This document shows, piece by piece, positions 27,099 through 35,259 of a stretch of DNA of 53,158 bases. The stretch comes from a bacterium (GTDB lineage Bacteria; Myxococcota_A; Polyangia; Nannocystales; Nannocystaceae). Location: positions 1 through 53,158 of the forward strand of contig JANSYI010000050.1 in assembly GCA_024742475.1 (NCBI GenBank), read 5' to 3'. The notes below the pieces were generated by a model. It searched no databases. It was not told where the DNA came from and saw only the letters and a program-made list of their open reading frames with translations. The translations under genes and the position numbers were made by a program. The first letter of the stretch is position 1. Each line of letters begins with the position of its first letter.

Positions 27099-27953
27099 AT
27101 GAACATGCGATGGATGATGATGGCCTGCCTTTCCCTCTGCGCCTCGACGGCCTGCGACCTCCCCGACAAGAACATCGGGGACGAGACCCAGGGCGATGAG
27201 ACCCAAGGCGACAGCGGTGAGCCTGGCGACGACTGCGAGCCCGGCGACCAGGTCCCCGCGGCCGACGGCTGCAACACCTGCTACTGCGAAGACGACGGCA
27301 CGCTCTCGTGCACGGAGATCGGCTGCGTCGACGAGACCGACGGCGACCCCGGCGACACGTCGGGCGACTGCGAGCCCGGAAGCACGGTGCCCGCACCCGA
27401 CGGCTGCAACACCTGCGAGTGCGACGCCGACGGCACCATCGGTGCCTGCACCCTGATCGACTGCGACCCCGGCGAGTGCGAGCCGGGCAGCACGGTGCCC
27501 GCCCCCGACGGTTGCAACACGTGCGAGTGCAACGATGACGGCACCATCGGTGCCTGCACCGAAGCCGACTGCGACCCCGGCGACGTCGACACCGACCCCT
27601 TCGACGGGCCCGAGGTCTCGTCGTGCAGCCCCGAGACGCCGTTCGACGACCTCGCGATCGAGGGGGCTTCGATCGAGGGCGACACGCTCACCATCGACGT
27701 CGCCTACAGCGGCTGTGGCCCCGGACATCCGCTGGGCGCCTGCTGGGACGGCATGTTTGCCGAGTCTTCGCCGGTGCAGGTCAACTTCGACGTGGCGCAC
27801 GACAACCTCGGCGAGGCGTGCGAGGCCTACCCGTCCGACTCGGTCGACATCGACCTCACCCCGTTGCGTGAGTCGTACCAGGAGCTGTACGCCGAGAGCG
27901 GCACCATCAGCATCAATATCGGCGGCGCCGAGTCGATCGACTACAGCTTCTGA
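27099..27953 (+). CDS. Lipoprotein with three pacifastin-like inhibitor repeats
   Basis: 284 residues. The signal peptide ends in ASTAC (Cys19). After a short Asp/Gly/Glu linker come three Cys-rich modules (residues 46-76, 91-122, 127-158). Each fits the pacifastin light-chain pattern: Cys, eleven residues, Cys-Asn-x-Cys-x-Cys, three residues, Gly, then Cys-Thr-x3-Cys. In animal pacifastins the residue after Cys-Thr contacts the protease S1 pocket; here it would be Glu, Leu and Glu. A C-terminal beta-like domain (about 170-284) with three further Cys is unassigned. Protease inhibition is inference from the motif. The gene follows a terminator and probably has its own promoter. Confidence 0.8.
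   Translation: MNMRWMMMACLSLCASTACDLPDKNIGDETQGDETQGDSGEPGDDCEPGDQVPAADGCNTCYCEDDGTLSCTEIGCVDETDGDPGDTSGDCEPGSTVPAPDGCNTCECDADGTIGACTLIDCDPGECEPGSTVPAPDGCNTCECNDDGTIGACTEADCDPGDVDTDPFDGPEVSSCSPETPFDDLAIEGASIEGDTLTIDVAYSGCGPGHPLGACWDGMFAESSPVQVNFDVAHDNLGEACEAYPSDSVDIDLTPLRESYQELYAESGTISINIGGAESIDYSF
27369..27572 (+). repeat. Near-identical DNA repeats encoding pacifastin-like modules 2 and 3
   Basis: The blocks 27369-27464 and 27477-27572 are 108 bp apart and almost identical, including the run coding for GSTVPAPDGCNTCEC. Module 1 (27234-27326) is more diverged. This points to a recent internal duplication. Confidence 0.8.
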
Positions 27954-27972
27954 GGTTGAGACACTGCGGCCC

Positions 27973-28329
27973 ATGACCTCCGAGGAACCTCGGGTCGTGG
28001 GCCCCGGGTGGCACGCGAAGGTGTTCGCGATGGTGCGCAGGGTGCCCCGCGGGCGCGTCGCTACCTACGGTCAGATCGCCGCGCAGCTCGGATCACCCCG
28101 GGTCGCGCGGCAGGTCGGCTTCGCGCTGGCGGGGGCGTGGAGAGTGGAGCACGACGAGCCCGTTCCTTGGCATCGCATCATCAACGCCAAGGGGGGCATC
28201 TCGACCCGGCCCGACGCGGACCCCGACCACGACCAGCGCCGGCTGCTCGAGCGAGAAGGCGTCGAGTTTCGCCCCAACGGCACGGTCGACCTGCGTCGGT
28301 ACCGATGGTCGTTTCCCGACGAGGGATAG
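27973..28329 (+). CDS. Alkyltransferase-like (ATL) DNA-lesion-binding protein
   Basis: 118-residue relative of O6-alkylguanine-DNA methyltransferase C-terminal domains. It keeps the DNA-binding helix-turn-helix (GRVATYGQIAAQLGSPRVARQVGFAL) but has PWHRII where alkyltransferases have PCHRV; the reactive Cys is Trp66. That substitution defines ATL proteins (for example YbaZ and Atl1), which bind O6-alkylguanine and hand it to nucleotide excision repair instead of dealkylating it. The start ATG at 27973 gives the usual ATL length. Confidence 0.93.
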   Translation: MTSEEPRVVGPGWHAKVFAMVRRVPRGRVATYGQIAAQLGSPRVARQVGFALAGAWRVEHDEPVPWHRIINAKGGISTRPDADPDHDQRRLLEREGVEFRPNGTVDLRRYRWSFPDEG

Positions 28330-28332
28330 CCA

Positions 28333-29154
28333 CTACTTGCGACCGTCGTCGGGGCACTCGACCGTGACGCCCAGCGACGACACCGGCACGTCGAGGTCGA
28401 GCGCTGCGCCGTCGACCTCGCCGCGAACCCGCACGGCCGACAGCCGGTGGTCGTGACCGCGCGGGCCCTCGTGCTGCTCGATGCGCGGCACGGAGATATC
28501 CCCCACGGACGCGCCGGGCTCGAGCGTTCCCAGCGGGCGAGGTTGCGACGCGGTGCCGGGCTTTCCGTAGCAGCCCTCGTAGTGGGCAATGAGCTTGGCG
28601 TCGCGGATCGGAGCGCTCAGCGGGTTGGTCAGGCCGAACACGACGGCGTCCGCGTCGACGCGCGCCTGCAGGGGCTCGATCGGCTCGACCGCGCGAAGGT
28701 GCAGCGTGCCGACATCGGGTTCGTCACCGCGACGACTGCGGATGCGCTTGGGCCACAGCTCCCAGTCGAAGCGCATCTGTAGCTCAGGGCACGGCATCGC
28801 GTCCGACGGAGGTGGCTGCCCGCCGTGAATCGTGGGCGCAGCCTCGGTGACCACCCCCTCCACGCGGACGATGCGGCCCTCGAGCGAGGCGAGCCTCTCG
28901 CCCAGGGCGTCGTCGTGCACGACCGGGGTGAACCCGACGGCCCAGTACGAGTCGCCCCAGAACTCCTTGCCCGACGCGTCGCAGGTCCGCACGCCCCCCT
29001 CGTGCACCATGCCCACCAGCTCCAGCCCTTCGCCTTCGGGCGCGGCGACCTCGGGGGCCTTTGCGGGCGCAGGAGGGTCGACGGCGCTCGGCTCGACCTT
29101 CGTGCAAGCCGCCAGCACCATCATCCATCCCCACGCGATCCGTCGGAGCGTCAC
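28333..29154 (-). CDS. Lipoprotein of unknown function
   Basis: 273 residues from a GTG at 29154. The signal peptide ends in VLAAC (Cys17). A Pro/Ala linker leads to a domain of about 220 residues with alternating strands (YWAVGFTPVVHDDALGERLASLEGRIVRVEGVVTEA, ALDLDVPVSSLGVTVEC). Three Cys remain in the mature part. The strand GRIVRVEGVV resembles an OB-like fold, but I recognise no family. It converges with the ATL gene (3 nt apart). Confidence 0.78.
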   Translation of the reverse strand: MTLRRIAWGWMMVLAACTKVEPSAVDPPAPAKAPEVAAPEGEGLELVGMVHEGGVRTCDASGKEFWGDSYWAVGFTPVVHDDALGERLASLEGRIVRVEGVVTEAAPTIHGGQPPPSDAMPCPELQMRFDWELWPKRIRSRRGDEPDVGTLHLRAVEPIEPLQARVDADAVVFGLTNPLSAPIRDAKLIAHYEGCYGKPGTASQPRPLGTLEPGASVGDISVPRIEQHEGPRGHDHRLSAVRVRGEVDGAALDLDVPVSSLGVTVECPDDGRK

Positions 29155-29176
29155 CGCGTCAGCGTAGCAGCACGCC

Positions 29177-30532
29177 CTATGATTCCCACGCCCTGCTGAG
29201 GGCATGCCCCCGCAGCAGCATGTTCAGCGTCGCCAGCGGGATCGCGTGCGTCGAGGGAGCCAGCGGGACCTCGGCCATCGCCCGCGCGATCCAGATCTTG
29301 ATCGCGTGCTCCCGCATGACGTCGACTGCGGCCCGCGAACCGAACCCGTGGTAGCCCCAAAGCACGCACTGCAGGTAGCGGAGCTCGACCGCATCCGTCG
29401 CCTGCGTAGGTTCCATGGCCGCGGCCTGCAGCGCGGGCTCGCCCAGGAAGTGCAGCGTGCCCACGAGCCACTGCATCGACGCCAGGACCCAGTCATCGGC
29501 CGCGACGTACGTAGATCGGCGGCGCATCGCGTCCTTGGCCTTGCGCCCGAGCGCCTCGACATACGCACCGAGGGACGCCTCCTTGGGCCGCGACCACGCG
29601 TCGGCATGTTGCCAGCACGTCTGCGCCAGGTCGGCGGCTTCGGTCAGCGCACGCAGCGTTCGCGAGACGGCCGCGCGCAGCCACGCCGGCGACTCCGTCC
29701 GCGACGCGTCCACGCGGATCGACTCGGGCAGCGTGTCGATGATCAACATCGGCGGCACATCGGCGCCGCGCTGCCATCCCTCGCCGAGCGGATCGCCCTC
29801 GCCCTCTTCGACCGGGCGAAGCACACACGCACACTCGGGCATCGCCGAGACGCGGACCTCGACTCCATCGCTGCACGCCGTCACCGGAAACGCCGAGCAG
29901 GCGCGCGGCTTGCCCTCGAGGCCGACTTTGCGATGGATCTCGCACAGCCCGTCCGTCCCCAGGAAACCGCACCCACCATCGACCGTCACCGGCACGCTCA
30001 ACGGAGTCGGCGCGCTGCCGCGGTCGGGCGTGAACCATCGCGTCATGGGGACGCCGGCGATCGCGTGCTCGGGGAGAGCCGCGCGCGCGCGGTCGCGGTC
30101 GCCGGGCGTGAGCAGCACCGACCCGTAGGATCGGCAGCAGCCGCCGGTACCATCGCAGGCGTAGCGAAACCCAGGCAGCGCGACCACCGGCTCATCCAGC
30201 ACGCGCGCAGGACGGGTCCGAATCCGCACGACGTCGGGCTCGTGGTCGGGCGCGCCATCCACGAGCGCGTCACGTTCTGCGAGCGCCGCCAGGAGCTCGC
30301 CCACCACCGATGCCGTGGTGCGTGCGCCCAACCGCGTCGCCGCGGCGATGATCCCCTCGACGTCCCGCGTGCCGTCGGCGCACGAGAGCACGGCCCACGC
30401 TGCAGCCTCGAGCTCGAGCGTCTCGCCTCGTGCCTCGTCGTGCAGGATGACGAACTCGCGCCCGCCCGACACGTGCCGCCGGGCGAGCACGTGATCGGCG
30501 AGCCGGGGGCGTGCAGGGACCTCAGCGACCAA
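29177..30532 (-). CDS. YkgJ-type cysteine-cluster protein
   Basis: 451 residues. The N-terminal 100 residues resemble the PqqD-like/winged region seen upstream of YkgJ domains in myxobacteria (FVILHDEARGETLELEAAAWAVLSCADGTRDVEGIIAAA). Next comes the cysteine cluster: CDGTGGCCRSYGSVLLTPGD, then CGFLGTDGLCEIH and KPRACSAFPV. This pattern probably binds zinc or an iron-sulfur cluster. The start is a TTG at 30532 that overlaps the stop of the zinc-ribbon gene (TGA at 30524-30522). An alternative GTG lies at 30490 but would remove the conserved beginning. Function unknown; coupling suggests joint action with the upstream gene product. Confidence 0.82.
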   Translation of the reverse strand: MVAEVPARPRLADHVLARRHVSGGREFVILHDEARGETLELEAAAWAVLSCADGTRDVEGIIAAATRLGARTTASVVGELLAALAERDALVDGAPDHEPDVVRIRTRPARVLDEPVVALPGFRYACDGTGGCCRSYGSVLLTPGDRDRARAALPEHAIAGVPMTRWFTPDRGSAPTPLSVPVTVDGGCGFLGTDGLCEIHRKVGLEGKPRACSAFPVTACSDGVEVRVSAMPECACVLRPVEEGEGDPLGEGWQRGADVPPMLIIDTLPESIRVDASRTESPAWLRAAVSRTLRALTEAADLAQTCWQHADAWSRPKEASLGAYVEALGRKAKDAMRRRSTYVAADDWVLASMQWLVGTLHFLGEPALQAAAMEPTQATDAVELRYLQCVLWGYHGFGSRAAVDVMREHAIKIWIARAMAEVPLAPSTHAIPLATLNMLLRGHALSRAWES

Positions 30533-31883
30533 AGCGCGAGAGCACTCCAGCGCCGAAGGCCGTGCCGCGTGGCTTGCGTTCCTCCTCGCCGCTTGGCTGC
30601 TCGCGTCGCGGCGGCACGCCTCTGGGCCGCTTCTTGTTGCTGGCCTTTTCGACGACCTTGCTCGCCCCGGTGACCCGGCGGCGACGGCCCGTGCGGTTGG
30701 TGGCGCGCTTGATCTGCTCCTTGCGCGCCTCGAAGATCGGCGCCTCGCCGTCGAAGGGCGCCGGAGGCTGCAGCGCATCGACCACCATCGTGTGCTGCGG
30801 CTGCGCCTTGCCCTGCTCGTAGGGCGCTGCAGGCTGCAGCGCATCGACCACCATCGTGTGCTGCGGCTTCGCGGGCGCGGCCTCTTTGGTCGGCCCCTCC
30901 GGCGGTCGCTCGGGGACCTTGGCCTGCTTGATCTCGGTCGGCGCATCTTCGGCCGAGACCGCTTGGGCAGCCTCGAGCGCGATCCCGGCGGACGGGGATC
31001 CGGCTTCAGCCCGCACCGGGGGCATGTGGACCGTCGCCGGACGCCCCTTGTCCGCGTATGTGGGCTCGGGCACGGGCGGAAGCGCGTCGGACTCCATCGC
31101 GGCCTTCACCTTCTCGGCGGCAGCCCCCACGGCACGCGCCTTCTCCACCGAGTCTCGCCACAGCTTCGGCTTGGGCATCTTCCCCTTGGGCTGCCGCAGC
31201 TTGACCTTCGGCATGCGCTTGGGGGGGATGGCCGCGAACGCGGTGGTGTGCTCGACCTTGGGCTTCGGCTTGCGCGCGGGACGAGGGTTCTTGGCGTAGT
31301 CGGCGACGACGACCTTGGCGCGAGGGTTCGTCTCGGGATCGTCCTCTTCGACGTCCTCGATGAGGGCCGCACGCACGACCTCGTGCGCGGTGGTCAGCTT
31401 GCGGCCGCGTCGCTCGATCGGGTCGGACGCGGGCGCATCCCAAGGCGTCGCGCGACGTCGGGGCAGCTTGCCACCGAGCGTAGACGACTCGGCGAGCACG
31501 GAGTCGACCAAGCTCTCGACCTCGGCGTCCGGCGGCGGCGAAGCCTCAGCACTGTGGGCGAAGTCGGCGAGGTCGGGGTGTCCGGGATAACGCCGCTGCA
31601 GGATCGACAGCAGGTCGTAGGCCTCGTCGAGCTGCCCCTGCTTGAGGAAGAACTTCACCTCGGTGAGGTCACCGGCGAGGTTGGGCCAGCCGCCCGGCGG
31701 TGCGGGGACCTCGGCCAGCCGAGGCCGAATCTCGGTGTGCTCCATCGGCGCGGCGCAGTAGCCACAGTAGAGGAACCCGGCGGGATTGTTGCGGCGGCAA
31801 CTGCCACAGCGACGCAGCTCGACGCGATGGAGCGCCGTCAGTTGGCTTCCGCAGGTGGGGCAGTTTTCATCGTGCTGCGTCAT
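30522..31883 (-). CDS. Zinc-ribbon protein with repeated QHTMVVDALQP motif
   Basis: 453 residues. The N-terminus has two zinc-ribbon Cys pairs (CPTCGSQ, then CGSCRRNNPAGFLYCGYC). A helical part (about 75-115, DLTEVKFFLKQGQLDEAYDLLSIL) resembles a TPR. The rest is basic, Lys/Pro/Arg-rich and probably disordered. It holds two copies of QHTMVVDALQP, a motif common near protein-kinase or FHA partners in myxobacteria. GAGG lies 7 nt before the ATG at 31883. The 3' end overlaps the start of the YkgJ gene. Confidence 0.8.
   Translation of the reverse strand: MTQHDENCPTCGSQLTALHRVELRRCGSCRRNNPAGFLYCGYCAAPMEHTEIRPRLAEVPAPPGGWPNLAGDLTEVKFFLKQGQLDEAYDLLSILQRRYPGHPDLADFAHSAEASPPPDAEVESLVDSVLAESSTLGGKLPRRRATPWDAPASDPIERRGRKLTTAHEVVRAALIEDVEEDDPETNPRAKVVVADYAKNPRPARKPKPKVEHTTAFAAIPPKRMPKVKLRQPKGKMPKPKLWRDSVEKARAVGAAAEKVKAAMESDALPPVPEPTYADKGRPATVHMPPVRAEAGSPSAGIALEAAQAVSAEDAPTEIKQAKVPERPPEGPTKEAAPAKPQHTMVVDALQPAAPYEQGKAQPQHTMVVDALQPPAPFDGEAPIFEARKEQIKRATNRTGRRRRVTGASKVVEKASNKKRPRGVPPRREQPSGEEERKPRGTAFGAGVLSRFGR
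30765..30868 (-). repeat. Two identical 38-bp direct repeats (30765-30802 and 30831-30868)
   Basis: The repeats are identical over 38 bp and spaced 66 bp apart. On the minus strand each encodes QHTMVVDALQP within the zinc-ribbon protein. The identity at DNA level shows recent duplication or gene conversion. Confidence 0.9.
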
Positions 31884-32001
31884 TGAAACCTCGCTGCGGT
31901 GTACGACAATGGACCACCCCTCTTCCGTTGACAAGCCTCGCGAACGGCGCAACGCACGGATCCCACCCAAACACGCCGGGGGTGCATCGTAGGCTCGGTT
32001 C

Positions 32002-32514
32002 GTGACCGTCCCGTTCGTGCTCGACACCGCGCGCCTTCACCTTCGACGCATCGACGACGGCCACCTCGACGACCTCGTGGCGCTCGACAGCGACCCGGCG
32101 GTCATGCGCTTCATCAACGGCGGCAGCCCAACGCCTCGCTCGCTCTACGAGGACACCTTGCTCGAGCGCATGAAGGCGTTCGGCGACCAGCCCTTCGGCT
32201 ACGCGGCAGCGTACGAGGAGCACCGCTTCGTCGGTTGGTTCCACCTGCGGCCATCCGTCGCCGACGCATCGGTCCTCGAACTCGGCTATCGATTGCGACG
32301 CGACGCGTGGGGACGTGGCCTGGCGACCGAAGGCAGCCGGGCGCTCGTCGACTACGCGTTCGGCGAGCTCGATCGTACCTGTGTCGACGCGTGCACGATG
32401 CCCGAGAACGCCGCGAGCATCGGCGTCATGAAGAAGTGCGGCATGCACTACGCGGGCACCTTCGTGCATCCGCGCGCCGGCTTCGAGGTGGTCCGCTACC
32501 TCGTCGAACGCTGA
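32002..32514 (+). CDS. GNAT-family N-acetyltransferase (RimJ/RimL-like)
   Basis: 170-residue acetyl-CoA-dependent transferase. It starts with LDTARLHLRRIDDGHLDDLVAL, the usual beginning of RimJ/RimL-type GNATs. The acetyl-CoA loop is RRDAWGRGLATEG. ENAASIGVMKKCGM is the helix that usually follows. Target (ribosomal protein, antibiotic or small amine) cannot be told. It begins with GTG at 32002, divergent from the zinc-ribbon gene. Confidence 0.9.
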   Translation: MTVPFVLDTARLHLRRIDDGHLDDLVALDSDPAVMRFINGGSPTPRSLYEDTLLERMKAFGDQPFGYAAAYEEHRFVGWFHLRPSVADASVLELGYRLRRDAWGRGLATEGSRALVDYAFGELDRTCVDACTMPENAASIGVMKKCGMHYAGTFVHPRAGFEVVRYLVER

Positions 32515-32520
32515 GAGTCT

Positions 32521-34329
32521 CTAGCTCGGCGTTACGCCCGGCTCGGAGGCATCGACCGACCAGACCCAGTTGTCGAGCAGGACCGTGGAGTCCCACACGC
32601 CATCGCTGGTGTCCCAGATGATGAACCGAACGTCGAATACCTCGCCGGGCTCGACGTTGCCGCTGAGCGTCAGCCAGCCGGTGCCCCCACCGGCCCGCCC
32701 CGTGTGGCCGCATGCCGACGCGGTCAGGTCGAAGCCCGTGCCGTCGAGCTCGCCCGTCCCCGTGCAGCCGTTGTAGGTGCTCGAGGTGCCGCACTGCGCG
32801 ATGCCGCCGTTCTCGCAGGCGGTGAACAAGCCATCGGCTGCCGAGACGAGGTTGATGCCGACCGGCCAGGTCGAGCCCATGCCGTCGTCGTAGATGGCGA
32901 TGTTGGTGTCGGCCGGATTCTCCGGGTCGGCGCTGTCGACCAGCGCCACGAAGAAGTCGTTGAACTGCGTGCAAACGTACTCGGGGTACTCCGCCGAGTA
33001 GAAGTACATCTGGACCGAGAACGAGTTCGCGTTGGTCGGCGCGCGCACCCGCAGATGCAGGTTGACGGGGTTGAACGCGGTCGAGTTGAGCGGGTCGGGG
33101 CACCCCGGCGCGTTGGGGAGGTTGCCCCCGTTGGCCGCGAGCCACCCCGCCGGCACGCCCGAGGACTCGCCGAGGTCGACACCGACCTGGTAGGCGTTGA
33201 AGCCCGGGTTCGCATCGCCCGCGTTGTCGGCGGCATGACCGGTGGAGAGCACGACGAGGCTCTGGCCAAACTGCGTGGACACGTTGTTGCCAAAGCCATC
33301 GCGCAGCGAACGAGAGTTCGGGTCGGGCGACCCGGAGTCGTCGGCGAGCAGCAGCTCGGCCTCGATCACGCCCCAGACGGCGTCCTCGGGGTTGGCGGGG
33401 GCTTCTTCGGTGATCTGACACAAATCGATGGCGCGGGCGTAGTCGAACACGTCGTTCGAGTTGCTCGCCAAAGCCGCATCGCACTCGGGCAGCGGGTTGT
33501 CGACCATGCCATCGCAGTCGTCGTCGACCATGTTGCCGTCCACCTCGAAGGCGCCCGCGTTGACCAGCTCGGGTGACGAGCAGTCGGGGCCGGCCACGTC
33601 ACAGCAGTCGCCACCGCAGGTCGTGAACCCGTCACCGTCCGCGTCGATGTCCTCGTCGGATTCGCCGTTGCAGTTATCGTCGATCGCGTTGCCGCAGATC
33701 TCCGACGTGGGTACGACCTCGCCGACGCACGGGCCCCAACTGGTGCCGGAGTCATTGCAGGTCTGCTCGCCGCCAACGCACGCGCCGACGTCGAGGGTGT
33801 CCGGGTCGGCCGAGTAACAGGACTGCGTCTCGCCGGGTGCGCACGTGCACTCGCCAGTGGTCTCACAGCCATCGGAGGCGTCACCGTTGCAGTCGTTGGT
33901 GCCCTCGGCACAGTCGCCCAGTCCACACTGCGCCTCGACGCAGGACATCTCGCCCTCGCATTCCTCGCCGCACGATCCGCAGTGCTCGGTCGACGCGGTC
34001 AGGTCCACGCACTGCGCGTCGCAGCACGAAAGGCCCATCTCGCACGGCTTTGTGTCGCTGCAGCCGGGGATGCAAAAGCCCTGGCCGTCGCAGATTTCAC
34101 CGTCGGGACAGTCTTCGTCGACCAGACACTCGCCACCGAACGAATCCGAGATCGCGGTGTCGCTCTCGGTGTCGCTCTGTGCATCGGTGCCGTCGGCCCC
34201 CTCGGTCTCCGGGTCGATCGGGACGACGCCGCCCGTCGCCGTGCTGTCGGCGTCTTGCCGAGGTTCGACATCACTGCACGCGACCAATCCCATCGCCGCA
34301 ACCCAACCAATCCATTCGTATCCACGCAT
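32521..34329 (-). CDS. Lipoprotein with MopE-like metal-binding motifs and choice-of-anchor-type domain
   Basis: 602 residues. The signal ends in GLVAC (Cys18). After a Thr/Asp-rich linker there are Cys-rich repeats (CPDGEICDGQGFC, CCDAQCVDL, CGSCGEECEGEMSC), then the MopE-type pattern CGNAIDDNCNGESDEDIDADGDGF, which resembles EF-hand-like and Cu-binding motifs of MopE proteins. From about residue 290 it follows the choice-of-anchor L-type domain found in large surface proteins (DVFDYARAIDLCQ, SLRDGFGNNVSTQFGQSLVVLSTGHA, YFYSAEYPEYVCTQFNDFFVALVDS). The ATG at 34329 places the lipobox correctly. Surface-exposed, function unknown. Confidence 0.87.
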   Translation of the reverse strand: MRGYEWIGWVAAMGLVACSDVEPRQDADSTATGGVVPIDPETEGADGTDAQSDTESDTAISDSFGGECLVDEDCPDGEICDGQGFCIPGCSDTKPCEMGLSCCDAQCVDLTASTEHCGSCGEECEGEMSCVEAQCGLGDCAEGTNDCNGDASDGCETTGECTCAPGETQSCYSADPDTLDVGACVGGEQTCNDSGTSWGPCVGEVVPTSEICGNAIDDNCNGESDEDIDADGDGFTTCGGDCCDVAGPDCSSPELVNAGAFEVDGNMVDDDCDGMVDNPLPECDAALASNSNDVFDYARAIDLCQITEEAPANPEDAVWGVIEAELLLADDSGSPDPNSRSLRDGFGNNVSTQFGQSLVVLSTGHAADNAGDANPGFNAYQVGVDLGESSGVPAGWLAANGGNLPNAPGCPDPLNSTAFNPVNLHLRVRAPTNANSFSVQMYFYSAEYPEYVCTQFNDFFVALVDSADPENPADTNIAIYDDGMGSTWPVGINLVSAADGLFTACENGGIAQCGTSSTYNGCTGTGELDGTGFDLTASACGHTGRAGGGTGWLTLSGNVEPGEVFDVRFIIWDTSDGVWDSTVLLDNWVWSVDASEPGVTPS

Positions 34330-34460
34330 CGTCGTCCCGCTCCGCTCGACACGATAGTTCGGTTCGTGGACGTCCCACAACGGTCGGTGCGTGTCGCACC
34401 TGTGCTCCAAGCGCGCATCGTCACCGACCGATCGTCATTCAGGCGGCCCCGGATCGGCCG

Positions 34461-35252
34461 CTACGCGCCGGCCAAGACCGCACGCGCAGCAGCGTGCAGC
34501 TCGGGTGTTGCAGCCGCGAGCAGGTGGCCACCCGCAGAGGCGTCGAACCGTTCGCCGCTCCAGTTCGAGATGACGCCCCCGGCACCCATGACCACGGGCG
34601 CGAGCGCGGCATAGTCGTAGTGCGCGAGGCCGGACTCGACGACGAGGTCGAGTTGCCCCACCGCCAGCAGGGCGTACGCGTAGGCGTCCATGCTGAAGCG
34701 CGCGAGCTTGCAGACCGCCGCGAGTCGGTCGAACGCGGCCCCCTCGGCCTTGCTGAAGTAGGCCAACGACCGCGGGTCGGTGGTGGAGATGCGCGCCTCG
34801 GCCAGCCGCGTGCAGCCGCTGGTCCGCGCCACGCGGACGCTGCCAGCATGCGTGAAGGTGGTGCCTTGGGGCGTGCCGCACCAGCGCTCGCCGATGTAGG
34901 GCTGATCGATGATGCCCAGCGCGGGCTGCTCCTGCGCCTCGAGGGCGATGAGCGTCGTCCACGTGGGCGCGCCGCAGATGAACGATCGCGTGCCATCGAT
35001 CGGATCGAGCACCCAACGGTGATACGCGCCCGGCAGATGCAGCCCGAACTCCTCGCCCAAGATGCCGTGCTCGGGCTGCTCGGACTCGATGAGGGCCCGA
35101 ATCGCCCGCTCGGCCTCGCGGTCGGCGTCGGTGACCGGGTCGAACGCGTCGTCCTCCTTGTTGTCGACCGCGAGCGCCGTGCGAAAGCGCGGGAGGGTCT
35201 CGTGACGTGCGGCGTCGGCGAGGCGATGGGCGAAGTCGACGAACTCGGTCAC
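34461..35252 (-). CDS. hisN: Inositol monophosphatase-family phosphatase, histidinol-phosphatase (HisN)-like
   Basis: 263-residue Mg2+-dependent phosphatase. Motifs of the family are present: DPVTDADREAE near residue 39, GEEFG (Glu67-Glu68), DPIDGT (Asp83, Asp86) and the C-terminal AHYDYAALAPVVMGAGG. The family covers inositol, histidinol and other sugar phosphatases. The sequence looks closer to the HisN type of actinobacteria and proteobacteria, but substrate is inferred. It lies 7 nt after the CxxCH lipoprotein gene, same strand. Confidence 0.85.
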   Translation of the reverse strand: MTEFVDFAHRLADAARHETLPRFRTALAVDNKEDDAFDPVTDADREAERAIRALIESEQPEHGILGEEFGLHLPGAYHRWVLDPIDGTRSFICGAPTWTTLIALEAQEQPALGIIDQPYIGERWCGTPQGTTFTHAGSVRVARTSGCTRLAEARISTTDPRSLAYFSKAEGAAFDRLAAVCKLARFSMDAYAYALLAVGQLDLVVESGLAHYDYAALAPVVMGAGGVISNWSGERFDASAGGHLLAAATPELHAAARAVLAGA

Positions 35253-35259
35253 GCGGGCA

